Source: Mesaphorura yosii
Taxonomy: Eukaryota; Arthropoda; Collembola; Poduromorpha; Tullbergiidae
NCBI GenBank assembly: GCA_009869945.1
Contig: WIXG01000019.1
Span: 372,001-436,000 of the forward strand
Reading direction: 5' to 3'
Length of the DNA stretch: 64,000 bases
The notes beneath the pieces were generated by a model. It was not told the DNA's origin and did not search any database. It saw nothing but the letters and a program-made list of their open reading frames with translations. The first letter of the stretch is position 1. Each line of letters opens with the position of its first letter. This document shows positions 45,701 to 57,708 of the stretch, piece after piece. A program made the position numbers and the translations under genes.

Positions 45701-48104
45701 GGTTAAATAGCCGATGTATTGGTGAAGTTACTAATTAAATTGTGTTTAAACTAGAAATGAGCCGTGAAAAGGAGGAAAACAGCTACACTGAGACGATTGA
45801 AGCCAAGCCGCAGCACCATAGATTCCTCATTGGCAAGAATGGCTCAACTATTCGTAAAATTCGCGATGCGACAGGAGCTCGAGTGATGTTCCCGAACGAA
45901 TTTGAGGCAGCCCAAGAGACCATCACCATCATGGGCAAAAAAGCTGGCGTGCTTGAAGCCAAGAAGCAGCTGGTTGAAATGCTAAAGGAACTGGACAAAG
46001 TGGTTGAATCGGAGGTGCACGTGGACCCGAAGTATCACCGTCACTTTGTTCTTCGCAGAGGAGAAGTGCTGAGACAAATCTCGGATGAACTTGGCGGTGT
46101 TTCAATTTCATTCCCGAAGGCTGGGACCAACCTGACTCGAGTGTCCGTCAAAGGTAACACATGAGTCCTGTAAAATGTGTCAGGGATCAAGGATTCGTCG
46201 AAATTGAAATTACTTGATTTCATAGGAGCCCCTGAATGCGTTGAGGCTGCGAAGAAAAGAATCACGGCAATTGTTGAGGAGCTTGAACAGCGAATCACAA
46301 TCGATGTTCACATCGATCATCACCATCATCGTACAATAATGGGCGCACGTGGCTCAAAGGTTCAGAATATTCAAAGTGAATTCAACGTTGACATCAAGTT
46401 CCCAGAACGCGTTGACGATTCGGAGGTAAGCTCGACTCGAACTCCACAGTTCCGCTTTCTTTCTGCTGAGTGACTTAACCCCTAATGTACTCAATTCTTT
46501 CAGCAGCAAGTTGCTGGCATCAATGGCGATGGTGTCAAAGTGGCGGACATCATTCGTGTGTCTGGAAAGGCCGAAAACTGTGAATTGGCTAAGCAAGCTT
46601 TGTTGGAACAAGTGCCTGTTATTGTCGAAGTTGATATTCCATACGATATCCATCGATTTATCATTGGTAAGTCAAGCTGGAGCAAGAGAATTCTGACTTC
46701 TTGGGATTTATTGTGATGTACGATTATTGTACGATTTTCAGGATCCAAGGGGAAGGACGTTCGTGAGCTCATGTCCAGATACGACGTACATATCACTGTT
46801 CCTCCGTCTGATCGTGAGTCAGATACCATTCAGGTACGTTTACAGATGGAATTCAATGACTTTTGCATGTAATTTGCCCTGAGTGTGATGTGAAACAAAT
46901 GTTATCCAAGTAGCAGAGATTTTGTGTTGATAATTTCCTTCTGATTCATAAAAATCAAGACTCATGAGACATCACCATCCGTTTCAGATCATCCGTCTAA
47001 TGTTTGTTCTTTCATTGCAGATTCGTGGATCCCCAAAGAATGCTGCAGCTGCCAAAGAAGCCTTATTAGCTATTCGCGAGGAGCGTGAGATTGAAAAGCG
47101 TAACAAAGAAATGAAGTCGTTCAAGATTACAATTCAGGTTGATCCGGAATATCATCCTAAAATTATTGGTACGTGATCATAATGCCCTGGTTGCACGTTT
47201 CTACTATTTGGCAAGAATTTATTCATTTGCTTGTAAATTGTAGGCCATAAGGGATCTGTGATTACAAAAATTAGAGACAAGTTCGATGTCAATATCCAAT
47301 TGCCAAGGGCGGACCAGCCTGATGCTGATATCATCACGATTACGGGTTTTGAGGAGCAAGCGAATGCCGCCAAGAATGAGATTCTGGCTCTCGTGAAGGA
47401 ATTGGTAAGAAATCGATGACTTAACGTAATTTTAAGTACAGTCTCAGCAATTCTGACTGGGAATTCTTTAATTAGTGCGACAAGATCAAGGAAGAAGTCG
47501 AGATTGACCACCGAGTTCATTCTCGAATTATTGGTGCAAGAGGAAAGAATGTTCGCCAAATTATGACTGACTATCAGGTAAGAGAGGGTTTTTCTTATAA
47601 GTTATCTTTTTCTAAATGTTCATATTCGGTGTTAATTCATTGCGTTCTACCAATTTCAGGTTGACATTCGTTTTCCTCGCTCTACTGATGCTAATCCGAA
47701 TTTGGTGGTCATTTCTGGTTCTGACGGTGATAAAGTCTTTGATGCTAAAGAGCACCTTCTCAACCTGGAAGAAGACTACTTGCAAGATGTCACTGAAAAT
47801 GAGTACTTGCAAACTTTCGTTCGTGGATCGGATCAAGGCAAGCAGAAGGGTGCTGTCGCAAAGCAGGCAAACGGCTTTGTCGTCAAAGGTGCTCCGTGGG
47901 AACATGCTCCAGACACTCAAGTAAGTCCTGCTGTTCTGTATTTGCTAAACTCCCTGAAAATAGCGAAAAAGTCTTAATTCCCCTTTCTCTCCTGTTTTTA
48001 AACAGAGCAACGAGGAATTTCCATCGTTCGGGAATGGCGTAGCTGCAAATGCAAATCCGACGAAACCAATCAGCTCAGCTTGGGGTGCTCGCAAGCACTT
48101 CTGA
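42791..48104 (+). CDS. HDLBP: Vigilin, multi-KH-domain RNA-binding protein (HDLBP / DP1)
   Basis: Binds mRNA on ER-bound polysomes and heterochromatic RNA, supporting translation, sterol metabolism and chromosome condensation. Twenty coding exons (42791-42864, 42945-43251, 43334-43591, 43665-43880, 43967-44144, 44218-44348, 44413-44590, 44677-44798, 44871-45167, 45238-45405, 45478-45679, 45755-46153, 46226-46425, 46504-46666, 46742-46833, 47021-47168, 47244-47404, 47476-47577, 47660-47920, 48006-48104) give 1251 residues. About fourteen KH modules are recognisable by the I-IGxxGxxI core: HRVLLGKSGANLEKM, HKYIVGKKGSNIRNI, HGNLIGSKGEKIREI, HNLLIGAGGKLVQSI, HRFLIGKNGSTIRKI, HPKIIGHKGSVITKI, HSRIIGARGKNVRQI. 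Several are degenerate, lacking GxxG (HPFICGPHNSKTDQL, HRHFVLRRGEVLRQI). Most introns fall at domain or GxxG positions and are 64-90 nt. The C-terminus is NPTKPISSAWGARKHF. Confidence 0.97.
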
Positions 48105-49949
48105 ATGGCAATGACTACGTGCACGTCTTCGTCTGGGTCTTTATTGTAACGTAAAACTTGGAAACAAAATATGCATCTGTTACAATAAACGACTTGTTGG
48201 TTAATTTTACATTGCTTTTGATTTTTGTGTTTGGTTCTATTAGAAGATTACGCTACGAATTACAATTATCATTATCTTTAGTCAATGCTTGACATTTCGT
48301 CATTGATTTAGTTTTACATTTACAGTACAGTGCTATCTTTGTGCTTGAGTTGAGTTATAAGTAGCTTTGTTTTGAAAGATTTGTTCTCTACGAATAGAAG
48401 AAGAAAAGAATGGCAGTCTGCTGTTGATTATGGGCAGATTGTGCTGCATAAGACAATAATTTAGCAAACACAGATTACATTACACAAAAGTCTTTTAGTT
48501 TAATTCACATTGCAGGCGTTGTAATTCACTCGGGGATTGATAGTTAATTGGTTGCTAATTATTTTTCTTTGAGTTAGTTGTACGGATTGCTTTGAGATTT
48601 GAGTTTAGATTTCGGTTCTAGTTAAGTTTCAGAAATATCCTTTTTTGCTTATTTCAAAAATATGATTTTGCTTGAATATGCTGCAAATTGCACTTGGCGA
48701 GTGCTAATAATAACACGTAAGACTAAAAAATCTATGCTGAACGCTAGCTAAGAGAAGATTGAATATTCTTTACAACTGAAACATACACTACACTACCAAC
48801 TATTGATACTGATTGCTACATGCTAATTGTTATCACGAACACTTGGTTATGGTTTGCCTAACCTGTAATAATGAAGCTATACAAAAATTCGTATACATGA
48901 AGTATAAGGGTATTTTTATAAAGCGGGAATATTCAATATATATTTAATAAAATGTACTGCAAGTACGACAAACACTTTACGGCGATTCTTCTGACCATCT
49001 TTTACTGCTAACAGCCATTGCATCGCTGATTGCGTGCTTGCTTGGCTCAAAATCGTCAAAATGCACTAAAATTCATCTGTTCTTTAATTCATTTCATAAT
49101 CGAGGCACTCACGCAAAGTACCGTAAAACCTCGTCAAGGAAAATGCGTCAAAATTCTTCTGGCAAAGATTCATTGTTGATGAGGGTGCGAGTCCGAGTCT
49201 AAATTTGCTCGTCTCTCCGTCTCAACAATGCTGTCTATTGTTAGCCACATGAGAGCCCGAGCGTCGGACGCTGATTCTTAATGGTCAGTCTTCCTTCCCA
49301 CCTCATCAACAGTAAATCTTTGTATCTGTATATAATTCGTATTGGACCCCATTATTGAGACGAATACAGAAAAGGTGGCCGTGCCGTAAAAGCTATGTGA
49401 AATGAATCACCACCGTCCGTATGTGGTTCCTCTTTCGTACAGATACTTCGTACAGGTAGGCAATACATTTGCATCTGCATCCTTTTGAATTCCTCATCAC
49501 ATCATTATTGTTGTCTTGCGCTGCGCTGCTGTGCTACATTGTTGAAGATTCCTCATCGCGTCTTGGCTCGGCGCAGAGCGTCATGGGGAGAAGTTGAGAT
49601 TGAGAAAATTCTTGGTCTTCAGTTGCAATTTAAGTCTCATGTTGAAAAGATTGTGGAAGGCAACGTCAAGTAAAGCAAAAAGCAAAGTCTTTCACCTGCA
49701 CACAGAAAGAACAGGTTGTCTCACACTCACACTCACGCATTGTTGTGCCTGGCTTGTGCTGCAGACAACGGAATCTTGATTCCTGAATCTTATTAGTCCA
49801 CATATACATTTTGAGATTGACAGCAGGAAAGAATGTGATCCGTGATCCGTTTTGTGCCGCCTCACCGATACGCTTGGAATCGGACTCAAGAAACTGCCCA
49901 CACGGAATCTGGACGGCAGTTTTCTGTATTTTTTTCGTCGTTTTGTGAA
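48105..49949. other. Vigilin 3' region and spacer
   Basis: About 1.8 kb after vigilin: short 3' UTR, then AT-rich DNA with no coding signal. It also contains the presumed 5' UTR or promoter of the sushi-protein gene. A second AATAAA near 48946 could end a longer vigilin transcript. Confidence 0.5.
48184..48189 (+). terminator. AATAAA polyadenylation signal of vigilin
   Basis: AATAAA about 80 nt after the vigilin stop, followed by a T-rich stretch. Confidence 0.6.
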
Positions 49950-52900
49950 ATGACAAAAGTGACAATGCACAGACTCGGTTTTAGCCCGCGCTGGGCAGTG
50001 CTCCTTCAATTTTCGCTAATTATATTTTCTAAGTCAGGTAAGTGCAGACGAAAATTTTGCGAATTAGAAAATTTTATGTGTTTCGCGGCCGTCAGTTCAC
50101 AGCTCCCGATTTTCAAAGCCAAGGCCAACCCATTTTTATGTTCTTGCTCGTGAAGCTCGTAAAAATCGCATTCACCATTCGCAAATTGGCCTGAAAACTG
50201 CAAGCACGTAAAAATTGTGCCGTCTCAAGCGCGGTGTGGTTAACCAAAATTGGAGTGGTGTGAAATACAAACGCTAACTGCGCTGAGCTCTACGCAAATC
50301 CGCGACGCGACGCGACGCGCCTGCGTCAGGCCAATTTTTTCCAACGAAAGAGAAAATGGGAGATTTACTACTGACACTAAACCCTAATTACTCAAATTAC
50401 GCGATGAAATTCGATTACGCGAATGCGAATATGGAGTTTTGAGGTTTTGCAAATTGCGAATCGCAAATTGTGTCTGTACTATTTGCAATTGCATGTGTCA
50501 TCCGGTGCAATCTTCTTGTCTCTCGTCGTCTTTCTCACATGTATGAGCGCCTGAGCGTACGAAAGCCGAGTCGAGCCAAGTCAAGTGCACTGCGACTTGA
50601 CTGACTTATGAGAACAACAACTTAACCTTATTGCCATTGTGCGAGTGCGAATTTGTGCCGTGTGCGAGAGCAGGAAAATTGTGTGGGAAAAAATATGAAC
50701 CAATTTTGCGGCTATTTTTATTTCTGAGTGCCTGCCTGCGCTTTGTGCAGTTCAACGAGCATCCTTTTCACCAGGCCACGCATAATTTTGTCTCTTTTCT
50801 CTCGATGCCTTGCCTTATCATAAAAATATTGAAATCGATTATCGCGTCGCGTCGCGTCGCAAGATTTAAAATTCAAGATCAGATCGCCAAAATCATTTCA
50901 CTTGCGACTGCGTGAGAATTTCTGTTCATTGGGCAGGCATCGTGGAGGAACCACGAACGAGTTTGGTTTGCGTTCGCGTTCATGTTTTGGGTTCAATTCA
51001 GATTTTGACGCACTGCCCTCAATTTTCCGAATTGCTGAATTTTGAATGCTGAACGTTGAATGCTCGTTCTCTCTTCTCGACTTGACTACGCTGTGGCTAG
51101 GCTGACTGACCAGAGTAATTGCAGTGCGAGTGGTCCGCAATGGCAATAAAAACTCATGAACCTCAAAAGCGATATTTCGTGTTTCGTGAAAAGCATGCAT
51201 GGTTCAAGCTCAAGGCAGGCAGATAACAGATTCAAAGATTCAATTCTAAACCACAAGGCAGTCTTACAACTTGACGGGTCGACGAGTAAAGTGTTCATTG
51301 TTGTTTTTGCTAACACACCAATTAAACGTGGTGCTTGGTTTAGTCTGAACTTTTGAAGGCCTCCAAGAATGGCAAGTAGCAATTTGTGGATAATTTATAC
51401 TTTGTACGATCATTTTAACCGACAATTTAACCCGGCGAAGCACCGACGCAGGATTTTTTTTGCCCCATACAACCACAAAATCGTCAAAATATAGAATTGA
51501 ATTGCCGGGCCTGAGCCTTAATTGCCCAAAACTGCGTCAAATTCTGTAATCGTTATCAGAGCAGCTTCAATTTGAGTTTTAGTGGTCGGTAAAAATGAGT
51601 GGCAAAACTTTTACTTTTGTCCACGTGCGAGCAAGAAAATGCCCAAAATGGAGCCTCGGTCTGGTTTTGTTGTGACTAGGCTTCCGGTCCTAATTTCACA
51701 TTTCACTAGAACGCCTTGGCGCTTGGCTTGGCCCGCTTGGCTGCGGATGGACAGGATCTTTCCCTTAATTGCTTTTCTTTGAGGTGTCACTTTATTTTTA
51801 CGCCTCGTTCTCCTTCACTGATTTCAATTACCGACGACTGGCGACTAACGACTTGTCTCGCTGACAGCGTCGTGAGAACAATTCTGTGACTTGAGCAACG
51901 ACCACGGCGTGGACAGGTTGAATTTCTGTTCAGTCTCTAACACGATTTACAGCCACAGCGAAGATTGAAGGACAAATTACAAATTGCAGTGTAGCGCGCA
52001 AGCAAGCAAATAATAATAGCAAATTGCGAACCCATGTAGTATTTCATAATGGCATTACTTCAATCAAAGAATTACAAAGAATTAACCGCTTAATGACAGT
52101 TCTAAAGAGTTGACAGTTGACAGTAAATCTAAATGCCCAATCCCAAATCCGAGTGTCATGAACAAGACGGGACGAAGCGACGATTTATTGTGGGAAAATC
52201 GTCACTCACGTAATTATTGTGGTTATTTTTACGATTTTACTGCATGAGCAGAGCAGGCAAAGCAAAAAGGCAGGCATCCAACTTTTTCGGCCTCGGCACG
52301 ATTTGATGTATTCTAACGCGCGTATTTTCAGAAGGAATTTCAACGTGTTTTAAGAGTAAAAGTTGTCCGTTGTCGAGTAGTCGAGTTAATGAGCCTGCTT
52401 GGCTCGGCTTAGTTTCAGACTGAAAAGGGCTGCCGTTCCCACTGCATTTGCCGGTTTCCATTTCGTGGGCCATGACGAAGACACTCCTCGAAAGGAAACA
52501 ATATTTTCGTAATGAACTTTATGAATTAGTCAATAAAAATAATGCCAGTACAAAGAAAAGACACGCAAACGAGAGGGAATCATTAAGAGGAAGAGCATCA
52601 GTCTTTTGATGCTATTTTGGCAGTATTTGGCTTTTGAGGAATTTTAGCGTTCAGCAGCACAACAACGCGCAATCAAAATAATGAACATGATTATAACTAT
52701 CGCATCGCTATCATATTACCTAATTAACTTTCCTTTTTAAGCAGGCAGCCTTTGTATTCAGGCTCATCTTCATTCTCAAATCTCAGGCTTTTGCTTGCGG
52801 GAATTTGGAAATAATTGATCATGATGATCATGCTTGCGGCTTCGCTTGTTAAGAGTTACGAAATTACGACATGTAATTGTAATTTAGCGATTTAGCTGCT

Positions 52901-55900
52901 CTTTAGCCCAGTCAAGTAGAAACTGCAGAAATTGCAACAACAAGGAGCCAATTTACTTATAATTAATCAGCGTACGGTGGTTTGATTGACTAATCGTAAT
53001 CGCCACCGATTTGTTAGCTCAGGTTAATGAATCGTTCACGCGTACTCCGTGCTCGAAGGATTTCGATTTCGGCTGCGGCGACTGGCGACTGGGTTAATTA
53101 TTCTGTTTTTGGCGGAGAGGAGCTTAATTCCCTTAAATTTAAGCCCGTATAGATTTCGAAATTCTTCAAACTTCGCAGAAAGATGCAAACGGCTTGAATT
53201 TCAGATTTCGTAACTTTCCTCAGCTTGACTTCCACTGTAATTAATTAAGCTTAAGTTCATTCGCCAATTCGCAAATTGTCAAGTGCAGTTTGTAAGCGGA
53301 CTTGCTACCGCGACTGCGATGGCGCGATTCACTTTCGTCGCGACTCGTCGCGTGCTCGTCCTGGTTAAAGACATAAAGGCTACGATAAATGGCCCGCGTT
53401 TCTTTTCTGCAGAAAATAGAAGGAGGAAAGACGTAAGCAATTCTTTTCTAAACTATGCCGAGGCGACGTACGAGGAATGAATGGCAGAATAACACAACAA
53501 TGATAATGTAAAGTGCTAAATGCTAAATGCCCAAACTAAAAAGTAGTGTGCGTCAGCGTCTGAGGTGAAATGGCAGTATGGCAGTGCGTCCGCTTCTGCG
53601 ATGATTCACAGATGAAAGTTACGTCTTCGCGTTTCCCGTGCAAGGAAAATGAATCCTCGCTGACCCACAAACAGCCAGCACCCAGCAAATAACTGCAAAC
53701 TGTATTAACTGCTGGCAGTGCATTTAACGAATTGATTCTTGACTTTTTCATGGAAACTCGCACACACGCTGCATTACTTTCGTAAATCATTTAACTGAGC
53801 CATCAATTCTGAACTCATCATGTCATAATCTTATTTTGCCGGTCAAATGTCAATTTTTATTTTACTGCTGCTGCCATTGCTTTTTGGACTGAGCCTTTCT
53901 CGCCTGTCATGTAGATTTAATTCCAATGCCAAGGCTGCCTTTTCTGAGTTAGAATTTTGTCATTGTGGAAGGGTTACGCAAACGCAATCGCAACGAATTC
54001 CCATGAACTTGTTTTCTGTACGTACCCGTACAATATGCGGATGAAGATGAAGTGCACGCTGAGGAATTTCTTGATTATTGTTATTCACCTTTTGTATTAT
54101 TACCTGGGCTGGCCTGGCCTGGCTTGGCGGCTTGGCTACCCGTTCCGTTCTTCGGCCCATCGTCCCGTCCCGTCTTTCATCGCACGGCGCGGCGTAGGCA
54201 ATGGCACCATTCCTCAGAAGCAGCCAGCAAGCAAGTCAAGCAGCAAGAGTGACGTGTAACAATGTAATGTAAGAAGTCACATTGTGCATCTTGCATGCAT
54301 GCTGCATGCTGCATGCATTGCAAGTAATAATTTAATCCCAGAAAACAATCCCATATATTATCATCTTGATAAAGCGACTAACGGGACTTTTTTCTTTGCT
54401 TCTTCGTGCCTTGCCGTGCCTGACGATGATGAAGATGATGACGCGACCGACCGACCACGGCCACGGCTACGAGAATGATGAGACGATGAATACGATATAG
54501 TGTTATTTAATGCCTGTTATAATCCTCGTCTTTGGCTTCGGCTTGATGTTGACTTTGCCTTTGGCTTGTCTTGATTGGCTTCTTTTTGTATTTTTATTGT
54601 CATCTTCGCCTGCAGCTTGCAACTTGCAGCCGGAATTGACTTAGGATTTGTTGATTTCTCTCAAATCCAGTAAGATCGAATCGAGAACCGCAATTTGACC
54701 GAATGACGCACCCAATTTCCAAATTTAGTCCCAGAAATCGTTTCAGTAGGCCGGCAAGCTGGGTGCTTTACCAAAAATTATTGGGGCGCTAAATCTCTGG
54801 TGGTTTGTCGGCATGATTCTCGGCCGAATTTTGTCCCAGCGTCAAGCCAACCCGAGCCAAAGCCCATAACTGTAATGTTGATCTCAGACTTTTCTTTCCT
54901 GAGGGAAGGTTTTGATTTTCCAGTTAAGTGTGGTCAGTACCGCAGTGCAGTGCTGGAATGTAAAACCCATTGGACAACACATCATTATCATTCTACTTCT
55001 ACCCTTTTGTACCTTTACAAGGAGTCAGCACGCTATAAACAGCTACACAGCTCAGTAACCTGTTCTCTGTTTGAGGAAAATGTTCTGTTCCTTAATCCGC
55101 TTTAGAAAAAAATGAACTGTTATGTGTACGTGCATTAAGAGATTTAAGTGCTATGCACTCTGCAGCACGCAGGGTGAAGGCCGTTGCATTTCCGCCGAGC
55201 CATGGCATGCCGTGGATTTTTCGTGGGCGAAACAGTCGTCTTTCTTGCCGTCGTGCCTGAAAAAAGAATTTTCACGCTGCCAGGCAGGCAATGCAAGGGA
55301 ATTTTACTTTTAATGCCGTACGAGCGCGGGCACGACCATAAAGCGTGATGAAACTAAAACAGATAACAGTAATTTGTTAAATACTCACAGCTAAGAGCCA
55401 AACCAAGCCAACCTGCACTGCAGGCTGTTGCAGGTGGAATTGCAGTGGAAGTGGAATTCATGTGACACGAAGTCACAGTCAGGCAGCGTCAGCAAAGCGG
55501 TGACAATTGGTTTTTTATGATCACGAACAATAGCGGCAATAACAGAGGTTCGTCATGGTCATTAACCCAGCAGAGACAAAAGTTGTTGGTTGCTGCCTGC
55601 CTGCCTCAATCTAAATAATCTGTAATGCAATCTTTTAATCTGTCATGCCTTTGTCAGTTGCTTTGCGAATTTCCATTTGCTTAGCGCATGGGAATTGGCT
55701 CTGGAATCACGTGCGCGAAGTTCACGTACGTGTTCGATGCGATATTTTTGTTTTGTGGCCTGTCAGGTCGATCACGCGCGCTTGTGAACGAATACCTATG
55801 GAATTTAAGTAGGAATTTTACACGCCCGCGTTGGTTTTTGCGTGTGCCACAGAAGAGAATCTTGAGCCCAGGTCCGTTTTGCAAAGACCGCCCACGCTGA

Positions 55901-57708
55901 GGAAGAATAATGATCAGATTACTTCAACCTTGTTGTCTCGTCTGTTACGGATCATTCAATAATTTGGGCTACGAAACCCGCCCGCCCGCCCTCCTGGCCA
56001 TTCATACGTGCAAGCCAAAATTACGAATTTTACTCAAAAATGATAATTATCCAAGGCACGTCATAAAAAGAGATGATGCGGTAGAAAATACTGTTAAGGA
56101 TCGAGAATCCTTCATAAAACACTAAAGACTCAAATGCATTGTTGCTGAATGTCTTTTCGCAACATTTCGTACGTACTCAGAATTCAAAGTAAAGATTAGA
56201 GATGAATGCGCAGCGGCAACGCAAATGCAGCCATGAGCTGGGCCGTGTTTTGTTTCGGGCACGCTTGAGTGATTTAATTTATTTATAGAGATCAGGTGAA
56301 CCTTGACGTTGACTTGAACCATGCACGCACTGAAATCACATTACCTTATCATTGAATGCCATGAACTTGAAGATTTTCATTGACATTTCGTAGAAAATCG
56401 TGCCAGCGCAGCGAGAGCGAAGAATTCTTACGTAATTCACGGGTCATTGATTTTGTGCATAAAACCAATACAACGTTTAGAGTGCATGCATTTTATCAAA
56501 TCCTAACTTTTCAGGTGGGCATGTCACATTTTCTTTTGTAGTTTAAACGAAAAACAATCCATGATTTCATCAAAATCTGGGCCGGCCGTTACCTAACTAA
56601 CTCTACTCGTTCAAAGCGCGGTTAGTGATTAAGTAAATAAGCTTCGTTGTCGTGTTCAAGCTTCACGACGCGATTGGCATTTCAAACTTCGCTATTTTTC
56701 CTTCCTGCAGTGCACAATTGCATTACGACGAGCTTGCTACTAGCAAAATGTTCTGTCCGATGTTCGCCCAGTCTAGTTCTAAGATTTAAGCATGTGTTGT
56801 CATAATTTATGTGCCCACAATTCATTCAGAGCAGAATGAAGAAGCCTAGCGTCGTCCTGATGCATTGCACGGCCAACAATGAGGAAATCGTACAAATATA
56901 AACATTGCAATGTAAATGGTAGCAGTCATACTTGAGACTTGACGGTTGACGAGTCCCGTTATGCAAATGCTAACGCGAATGCCTTCTCGTTTGTCCGTCA
57001 GGTAGGCTGACTGCAGTGCGGGCTATAAATATAAAATGTATCACAAATGCGCAAACGCAAAGCGCAAACACCTCGAGCGTCGAGCAGTAGGCAGACAATA
57101 AAGCAAATGCAAGCGAGCAAATGAGAGTAGTCCTCAGCCGCATTTCGAAAAGATGTTCGACAAAGATGCGGAGGGAGATAAACAGACAAGACAAGACACA
57201 GGCACAAAATTATTGGTACTTGGCACAAAACTAAAAGCAGTTCAAGTCGTATTCGTATTTGGGGCATTCGTAATTGCCAGTCAAAAATAGCAACAGCGAA
57301 GGCAATAAACTGAGACTTTGACTGGGAGAATAAATCAGTTCACGAATCGACACGACCTGCCGTGGCTCTTTTTTGACTCGCCGCGCCGTGCGTGCGCTGA
57401 TTGACGATAAACTGTCAGGCGCTTGAGTATTTGTCTGGCGCATTTCTGTCATGATGACGACGACTGACCACCAACCTTGTTTTATTATTTGCTTGCAGTA
57501 ACCGTGAAGGCGGTCTCAGCGAGCCCGCCAGCGGGCTGCGGGTACCCCGGCGCCCCAGCACACAGCACACTCACCTTCTCCGGTCCGGAGCTGCTTCCCG
57601 GCGTCGTCGCGACGTACGCCTGCGAACGAGGGTTCGAACTCCTCGGACCAGCCCGCCGTGTTTGTGGGGACGAAGGAAAATGGACGCCGGAAGGAATTCC
57701 TTTCTGTG
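49950..57708 (+). CDS. Extracellular sushi (CCP) domain protein, first two coding exons, rest beyond window
   Basis: Exon 49950-50037 encodes a signal peptide (in-frame ATGs at 49950 and 49965; MHRLGFSPRWAVLLQFSLII...) and ends G|GTAAGT in phase 1. Exon 57499-57708 follows a TTGCAG acceptor, starts in phase 1, and encodes one complete CCP module. Its four cysteines are in AGCGYPG, TYACERG, RRVCGDEG and PFCG, with the conserved Gly and Trp of the fold (GKWTPEG), and it ends in phase 1. Symmetric 1-1 exons are the standard way CCP modules are encoded. The phrase FELLGPARRVC-WTPEGIPFC reminds me of the first CCP in insect furrowed-type lectin/sushi cell-surface proteins, but that name is tentative. 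Joining the two exons across 7.46 kb is inference. No later exon is visible before 64000, so the gene continues to the right. Confidence 0.5.
50297..50321. repeat. CGCGA pentanucleotide microsatellite
   Basis: Run of GCGAC units (cgcgacgcgacgcgacgcg) in AT-rich non-coding DNA. Confidence 0.8.
50844..50862. repeat. CGCGT pentanucleotide microsatellite, inverse of the run at 50297
   Basis: Run of GCGTC units (cgcgtcgcgtcgcgtcgc), the reverse complement of the array about 540 nt to the left. The two could pair in a transcript. Confidence 0.8.
54290..54324. repeat. GCATGC-rich near-palindrome
   Basis: About 35 nt built from overlapping GCATGC/TGCATG words, nearly its own reverse complement (starts CTTGCATGCATG, ends CATTGCAAG). 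It can form a hairpin. Confidence 0.75.

Larger units (their letters stand above)
50038..57498 (+). other. Long non-coding stretch, probable first intron of the sushi-protein gene
   Basis: 7.46 kb without a convincing exon on either strand. It is AT-rich and full of degenerate short words (TTCGCAAATTGG, CTTGGCTTGG, GCCTGCCTGC), with CGCGA pentamer runs and a GCATGC cluster listed separately. Confidence 0.45.
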
